Shown in pieces: positions 60,042 through 64,000 of a stretch of DNA of 64,000 nucleotides (position 1 is its first letter; each line of letters opens with the position of its first letter). A program made the position numbers and the translations under genes. Origin of the DNA: DATJPR01 sp963811705 (GTDB taxonomy: Bacteria; Bacteroidota; Ignavibacteria; UBA10030; UBA6906); NCBI GenBank assembly GCA_963811705.1, contig CAWESL010000003.1, positions 372,001 to 436,000 of the forward strand, read 5' to 3'. Below the pieces are notes generated by a model. That model saw nothing but the letters and a program-made list of their open reading frames with translations, made no database searches and was not told where the DNA came from.

Positions 60042-61174
60042 TACAGCTGTATCAACTCCCGTGATGAATGGGTAAGGAACGTGCAGCCACCATCGGTCAC
60101 AACGAGATCGTCCTCGATGCGGATGCCGCCGAGTTTCGGAAAATAGACTCCGGGTTCGATGGTGATGACCTGGCCAGCCTGCAAGGTTTCGTCACTGGAC
60201 GGAGCAATGCGCGGCCGTTCGTGCACTTCCATCCCGATGCCGTGCCCCAGGGAATGGGGGAAGTATTCCGCCCACCCCGCGCGCGCGATGCGATTCCTCG
60301 CCGACCTGTCGATGGTACTGGCCCGGGCCCCGGCTTGCACCAAGGCGACGGCCTCTTCCTGAGCAGATCGCACGAGATCGTACGCCTTCCGAAGGCGTGG
60401 ATCCGGTTTGCCGAGAAACACCGTGCGGGAGAGGTCCGAACCGAGGCCTTCGATGACGCAGCCGAAGTCGAGAAGGACCGCGTCGCCATTTTGAATCTTG
60501 CGCCCCTCCGGCCTGGCGTGAGGCATCGCGGTGCGGGGTCCCGATGCGACAATCGGTGCGAAGCTGTCCCGCTCGGCGCCGAGGAGCATCTGACGATACG
60601 TGATCTCAGAAGCAAGGTCTCGCTCCGTGACGCCGGGTCGAATCAACGGAAGGATTTCTGTGAACACCGCGTCGCTGATGTCGGCAGCAACGGCGAGCGC
60701 CGCACGTTCCGTGCGATCTTTGATGGACGCGAGACCTTCGATGATTCCACCGACCGGCCGCAGGGCGCGCCCGGGCAACATGTGCCGCATTTCCCGAAAT
60801 CCGCGATACGAGAGCTCGGTATCGTCAAACCCGATCGCAGCGCATTCTTTCAATGCCCCTTCACCGACCGCGGCCTTGAACAATCCCCCCGCAACGATGC
60901 GACCACGGAGATGTTTCCCGATCTCACGCCGGGCTTGTTCGCGGTACCGTCCGTCAGTGAAGAACAGCGCCGAACGGCGGCGGATGATCAGAAGGCCGTT
61001 CGAACCGGTAAATCCTGTGAGGTAACGCAGAGAAGACGGGCGGGAGACGATGAGCGCATCAATGCGATGAAGCGGAAAGGCCGACTGGATCTTCGAGAGT
61101 CGGATTTGGCGGGTCCTGGCGGTAGGACGGGAAACCCCATGCATGGATCGGAGCCGGACGCGCTTCGCAGGCAT
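60041..61174 (-). CDS. M24B-family aminopeptidase (Xaa-Pro type)
   Basis: The 377-residue metallopeptidase has a creatinase-like N-terminal domain (RYLTGFTGSNGLLIIRRRSALFFTDGRY) and a pita-bread catalytic domain with metal ligands in LLDFGCVIEGLGSDLSRTVFLG (Asp, Asp), GHGIGMEVHERP (His), ITIEPGVYFP (Glu) and GGIRIEDDLVV (Glu). It should remove N-terminal residues preceding proline. Junctions with guaB and the glycosyltransferase are TAATG. Confidence 0.92.
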   Translation of the reverse strand: MPAKRVRLRSMHGVSRPTARTRQIRLSKIQSAFPLHRIDALIVSRPSSLRYLTGFTGSNGLLIIRRRSALFFTDGRYREQARREIGKHLRGRIVAGGLFKAAVGEGALKECAAIGFDDTELSYRGFREMRHMLPGRALRPVGGIIEGLASIKDRTERAALAVAADISDAVFTEILPLIRPGVTERDLASEITYRQMLLGAERDSFAPIVASGPRTAMPHARPEGRKIQNGDAVLLDFGCVIEGLGSDLSRTVFLGKPDPRLRKAYDLVRSAQEEAVALVQAGARASTIDRSARNRIARAGWAEYFPHSLGHGIGMEVHERPRIAPSSDETLQAGQVITIEPGVYFPKLGGIRIEDDLVVTDGGCTFLTHSSRELIQL

Positions 61175-62643
61175 TAGATATGGTAATTTGGCGATTCTTT
61201 TGTGATGGTGACATCATGCGGGTGACTCTCACGAAGCCCCGCATCCGTCATCTTCACGAACCTGGCACTCCGTTGCATTGTCGCGATGTCCCTTGCTCCG
61301 CAGTACCCCATGGCGGCGCGAAGTCCGCCGACCATTTGGTAGACCGTATCTCCCAACGGCCCTTTGTAGGGGACCCGGCCTTCGATCCCCTCGGGGACAA
61401 GTTTTTGCAGGTCATCTTCGGCGTCCTGAAAATACCGGTCTCTGCTCCCGACTTTCATTGCGCCAAGCGAGCCCATCCCGCGATAGAGCTTGTAGCTTCG
61501 TCCTTCGAGGAGGACCTTTTCTCCCGGGCTTTCATCCACGCCCGCGAACAGCCCGCCGATCATGATCGCATCAGCGCCGGCCGCAACGGCTTTTGCGATG
61601 TCACCCGTTTGCTTGATGCCGCCGTCGGCAATGATGGGAACACCGGATTTTCTGGCGGCACCGGCACACTCCATAATGGCGGTAAGCTGAGGGACTCCGA
61701 CGCCGGCCACGACGCGGGTCGTGCAGATGGAGCCCGGCCCGACGCCGACCTTGACACCGTCGACTCCGGCCCGGATAAGATCGCGCGTCCCGTCCGCCGT
61801 TGCCACGTTGCCGGCAACCAGATTGATTTCCGGGAAGCGTTTCCGGACCTGCTTCACCATGGCGATGACCCCTGCGGAATGGCCATGGGCGGTGTCGATG
61901 ACAATGACGTCGACGTCAACCGCGATGAGCCGGAGGATTCGGTCGATCGTATCGGCGGTCACGCCAACCGCCGCTCCCACGCGCAGCCGTCCGTGCTGAT
62001 CCTTGCACGCGCTCGGATGCTTGATGTTCTTTTGAATATCCTTGAATGTGATCAATCCTTTCAGGACGCCGTTGCGGTCGACCACAGGAAGCTTCTCGAT
62101 GCGGTGTTGTTGCAGGATTTCTTCGGCCTGCTTCAGTTTGGTGCCAACCGGCGCGCTCACCAGATTCTCGCGCGTCATGATGGTTTCCACCTGGAGTGCG
62201 GTGTCGCGGACAAACCGGAGATCCCGATTGGTGATGATCCCGATCAGCCGGTGCTGGTCGTCCACCACCGGGATGCCGGAGATCTTGTACTTGGTCATGA
62301 GTGTCAGGACGTCCTGAATGCGCTCGTGAGGACCGACGGTGACCGGATCGAGGATCATACCGCTTTCCGACCGCTTCACCCTGTCGACCTGTTCTGCCTG
62401 GGCTTCGATCGTCATGTTCTTGTGAAGGATGCCGATCCCTCCTTCCCGCGCCATCGCGATCGCCATTTCGAATTCCGTGACCGTATCCATGGCGGCGCTG
62501 ACGAGCGGAATATGCAGATCGATGGACCGCGTCAGCTTCGTCTTCACGTCGACGTCGCGCGGCAGCACGTGCGACTTTGCGGGCACGAGGAGGACGTCGT
62601 CGTAGGTCAGTGCTTCGCCGATCACTTTCCGGGAGGTGGGCAC
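61174..62643 (-). CDS. guaB: inosine-5'-monophosphate dehydrogenase
   Basis: 489 residues converting IMP to XMP, the committed step to GMP. Seen: LTYDDVLLVPAKSHVLPRDV, a pair of CBS domains at about 95-210, VDVIVIDTAHGHSAGV, the active-site loop VGPGSICTTRVVAGVG with the catalytic Cys, and GADAIMIGGLFAGVDESPGE. The start is a GTG with GGAG upstream. First gene of the long minus-strand run ending with the NtrC gene. Confidence 0.97.
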   Translation of the reverse strand: MPTSRKVIGEALTYDDVLLVPAKSHVLPRDVDVKTKLTRSIDLHIPLVSAAMDTVTEFEMAIAMAREGGIGILHKNMTIEAQAEQVDRVKRSESGMILDPVTVGPHERIQDVLTLMTKYKISGIPVVDDQHRLIGIITNRDLRFVRDTALQVETIMTRENLVSAPVGTKLKQAEEILQQHRIEKLPVVDRNGVLKGLITFKDIQKNIKHPSACKDQHGRLRVGAAVGVTADTIDRILRLIAVDVDVIVIDTAHGHSAGVIAMVKQVRKRFPEINLVAGNVATADGTRDLIRAGVDGVKVGVGPGSICTTRVVAGVGVPQLTAIMECAGAARKSGVPIIADGGIKQTGDIAKAVAAGADAIMIGGLFAGVDESPGEKVLLEGRSYKLYRGMGSLGAMKVGSRDRYFQDAEDDLQKLVPEGIEGRVPYKGPLGDTVYQMVGGLRAAMGYCGARDIATMQRSARFVKMTDAGLRESHPHDVTITKESPNYHI

Positions 62644-62661
62644 ATGGGCTCCAAAGAATCA

Positions 62662-62787
62662 ATGGACGATGGAGAATGGACTGTAGTCACTGGTCAACAA
62701 GAACGGATTCCAAGATCATGATCAATAGACGGGTCCAACCTCGACGACCATTGTCCGTTGTCCACCGACTATTGACTATTGGTCTGT
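62662..62787. repeat. facing inverted heptamer arrays
   Basis: Left arm: ATGGACG, ATGGAGA, ATGGACT, GTAGTCA, CTGGTCA (62662-62696). Right arm: GACCATT, GTCCGTT, GTCCACC, GACTATT, GACTATT, GGTCTGT (62746-62787). The right arm read in reverse gives AATAGTC, AATAGTC, GGTGGAC, AACGGAC, AATGGTC, the same kind of unit as the left arm. The array fills most of the guaB/gcdH gap and touches the gcdH end. Confidence 0.65.
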
Positions 62788-62788
62788 A

Positions 62789-63958
62789 TCAAGTAAATGC
62801 CTGCATCCCCGTAACATCCTCACCGACGATCAGGGTATGCATTTCGTGCGTCCCTTCGTAAGTCAGAACGGACTCGAGGTTCGCCGCATGGCGCATGACA
62901 GGATATTCATCGAGGATGCCGTTCGCCCCGAGGATCGTCCTGGCCATTCGCGCGATTTCGAGCGCCTGGGAAACATTGTTGCGTTTCGCAAGGGAGACCT
63001 GCTGGTATCGCAGCGTTCCCGCATCTTTGAGCCGTCCCAGCTGAAGACAGAGCAATTGCGCCTTGGTAATTTCAGTCACCATGTGGACCAGCTTTTCCTG
63101 GGTGAGTTGAAAGGATGCGATCGGCCGATCGAACTGGATGCGGGAGGTCGCGTAAGAGAGCGCGGCGGCATAACAGGCCATCGCCGCTCCGATCGCCCCC
63201 CAGGCGATGCCGTAGCGTGCCTGGTTGAGACACGAGAGTGGAAGCCGGAGGCCTGCCCCGCCGGGGAGGATGTTCGATGCCGGTACCGGCACGTCCTGGA
63301 AAATCAGCTCGGACGTCACCGATGCGCGGAGCGAGTGCTTTCCCTTCATCTCCGGCGCGGAGAATCCGGGCATCCCCTTTTCGACGAGAAATCCGTGGAC
63401 GATTCCATCAAGTTTCGCCCAGACCACGGCGACGTCGGCAATGGTACCGTTGGTAATCCACATCTTTGCCCCGTTCAGCACATATCCCGACGTGGTCATT
63501 TCCGCCCGCGTGATCATCCCGCCCGGGTTCGAACCAAAATCCGGCTCCGTGAGGCCGAAGCAACCGATCGCTTCTCCGCGCGCGAGAAGCGGAAGCCATC
63601 GCGCTTTCTGCTCTTCGGAACCGTAGGTGAAAATCGGATACATGACCAGCGCACTTTGGACGGAAGCAAAACTCCGCACCCCGCTGTCGCCGCGTTCAAG
63701 TTCCTGCATCACGAGACCATAGGCGACATTATTCATTTCCGCGCAGCCGTACTTCGCGGGGAGCGTGGCACCAAACAGTCCGAGCTCTGCCATCGCCGGG
63801 ACCAGATCCCGCGGGAAGGTCCCTGCGCGGTTGTGTTGCTCGATGACGGGGAGAACGCGATCTTCGACGAACTCGCGCACCGTGTTCCGGACGAGGATCT
63901 CGTCTTTCGTCAGAAGGCTGTCGAGAGAATAATAGTCGACCCCCTGAAACTTCGCCAT
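62789..63958 (-). CDS. gcdH: glutaryl-CoA dehydrogenase
   Basis: A 389-residue FAD-dependent acyl-CoA dehydrogenase of the glutaryl-CoA type, which oxidises and decarboxylates glutaryl-CoA to crotonyl-CoA. Group markers: VMQELERGDSGVRSFASVQS with Arg95, the residue that binds the glutaryl carboxylate, GCFGLTEPDFGSNPGGM, KMWITNGTIADVAVVWAK and catalytic Glu368 in TYEGTHEMH. It could complete lysine breakdown begun by the lysine transaminase at 35789. The start is 42 bases from the window edge. Confidence 0.93.
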   Translation of the reverse strand: MAKFQGVDYYSLDSLLTKDEILVRNTVREFVEDRVLPVIEQHNRAGTFPRDLVPAMAELGLFGATLPAKYGCAEMNNVAYGLVMQELERGDSGVRSFASVQSALVMYPIFTYGSEEQKARWLPLLARGEAIGCFGLTEPDFGSNPGGMITRAEMTTSGYVLNGAKMWITNGTIADVAVVWAKLDGIVHGFLVEKGMPGFSAPEMKGKHSLRASVTSELIFQDVPVPASNILPGGAGLRLPLSCLNQARYGIAWGAIGAAMACYAAALSYATSRIQFDRPIASFQLTQEKLVHMVTEITKAQLLCLQLGRLKDAGTLRYQQVSLAKRNNVSQALEIARMARTILGANGILDEYPVMRHAANLESVLTYEGTHEMHTLIVGEDVTGMQAFT

Positions 63959-64000
63959 ACGCGATCCGCTCAGATCTGGGATGTGGATGACAAAAAGCCC

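Noticed and set aside
61180..62721. 513-codon plus-strand frame opposite guaB
   Set aside because: Antisense shadow with biased His/Asp/Arg composition; guaB is certain.
62662..62787. CRISPR array
   Set aside because: Units are 7 bases and contiguous; there are no repeat-spacer units of CRISPR size and no cas genes.

Overview
The window is a gene-dense bacterial chromosome segment of moderately high GC content with no rRNA, tRNA, CRISPR array, insertion sequence or prophage that I could recognise. A subtilisin-family protease ends in a Por-type (T9SS) sorting domain with an FPNPFN start, which points to the Bacteroidota/Chlorobiota/Ignavibacteria assemblage. Clear Shine-Dalgarno sites, sigma70-like promoters (TTGACA-17-TATTAT and similar) and a perfect CIRCE element fit an Ignavibacteria- or Kapabacteria-like lineage better than classical Bacteroidia. 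The lineage call is inference.

Layout. 0-9.5 kb: transglutaminase-like secreted protein, stand-alone AlaX-type editing protein, cytochrome c, a peptide-use operon (pepT, OPT transporter, CoA-pyrophosphatase-type Nudix), a response regulator coupled to a PEBP protein, and an unknown lipoprotein/coiled-coil membrane pair. 9.5-20 kb: M64 peptidase, periplasmic IorAB-type molybdenum hydroxylase, M28 peptidase with a phosphoesterase, a zinc-finger/SpoIIE phosphatase, a LysE exporter and a GT9 glycosyltransferase. 20-28.5 kb: aconitase with an unusual basic tail, divergent from clpS-alaS-gmhA-polyprenyl glycosylphosphotransferase. 28.5-35.7 kb: groES-groEL under CIRCE, nadE-rsmI-GH13, and the T9SS protease. 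35.8-42 kb (minus strand): plsY-degP-purB-aldehyde dehydrogenase, then lysine 6-transaminase. 42-49 kb (plus strand): larB-ldh, a frameshifted sugar-1-phosphate nucleotidyltransferase/phosphomutase-like gene, a PTS IIA protein, a small unknown protein, lgt and rlmB. 49-64 kb: a long minus-strand run holding guaB, M24 peptidase, glycosyltransferases around purD, a sugar epimerase, meaB, acyl-CoA dehydrogenase, acyl-CoA carboxylase beta, an unknown protein and an NtrC regulator, preceded by a glutaryl-CoA dehydrogenase.

The functional picture is a protein- and amino-acid-consuming heterotroph: secreted peptidases (M28, M64, S8), peptide uptake and cleavage (OPT, PepT, M24), lysine oxidation (lysine 6-transaminase, an adjacent dehydrogenase, glutaryl-CoA dehydrogenase) and acyl-CoA/propionate-type catabolism (acyl-CoA dehydrogenase, carboxylase beta, MeaB), plus surface polysaccharide synthesis.

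The most unusual signals are (i) degenerate 7-bp-periodic repeat arrays in several intergenic gaps, two of them as facing inverted arms, (ii) a histone-H1-like Lys/Arg-rich tail on aconitase, (iii) a DksA-type zinc finger fused to a SpoIIE phosphatase with the fourth ligand changed Cys to Asp, and (iv) a single-base frameshift in the nucleotidyltransferase/phosphomutase gene.
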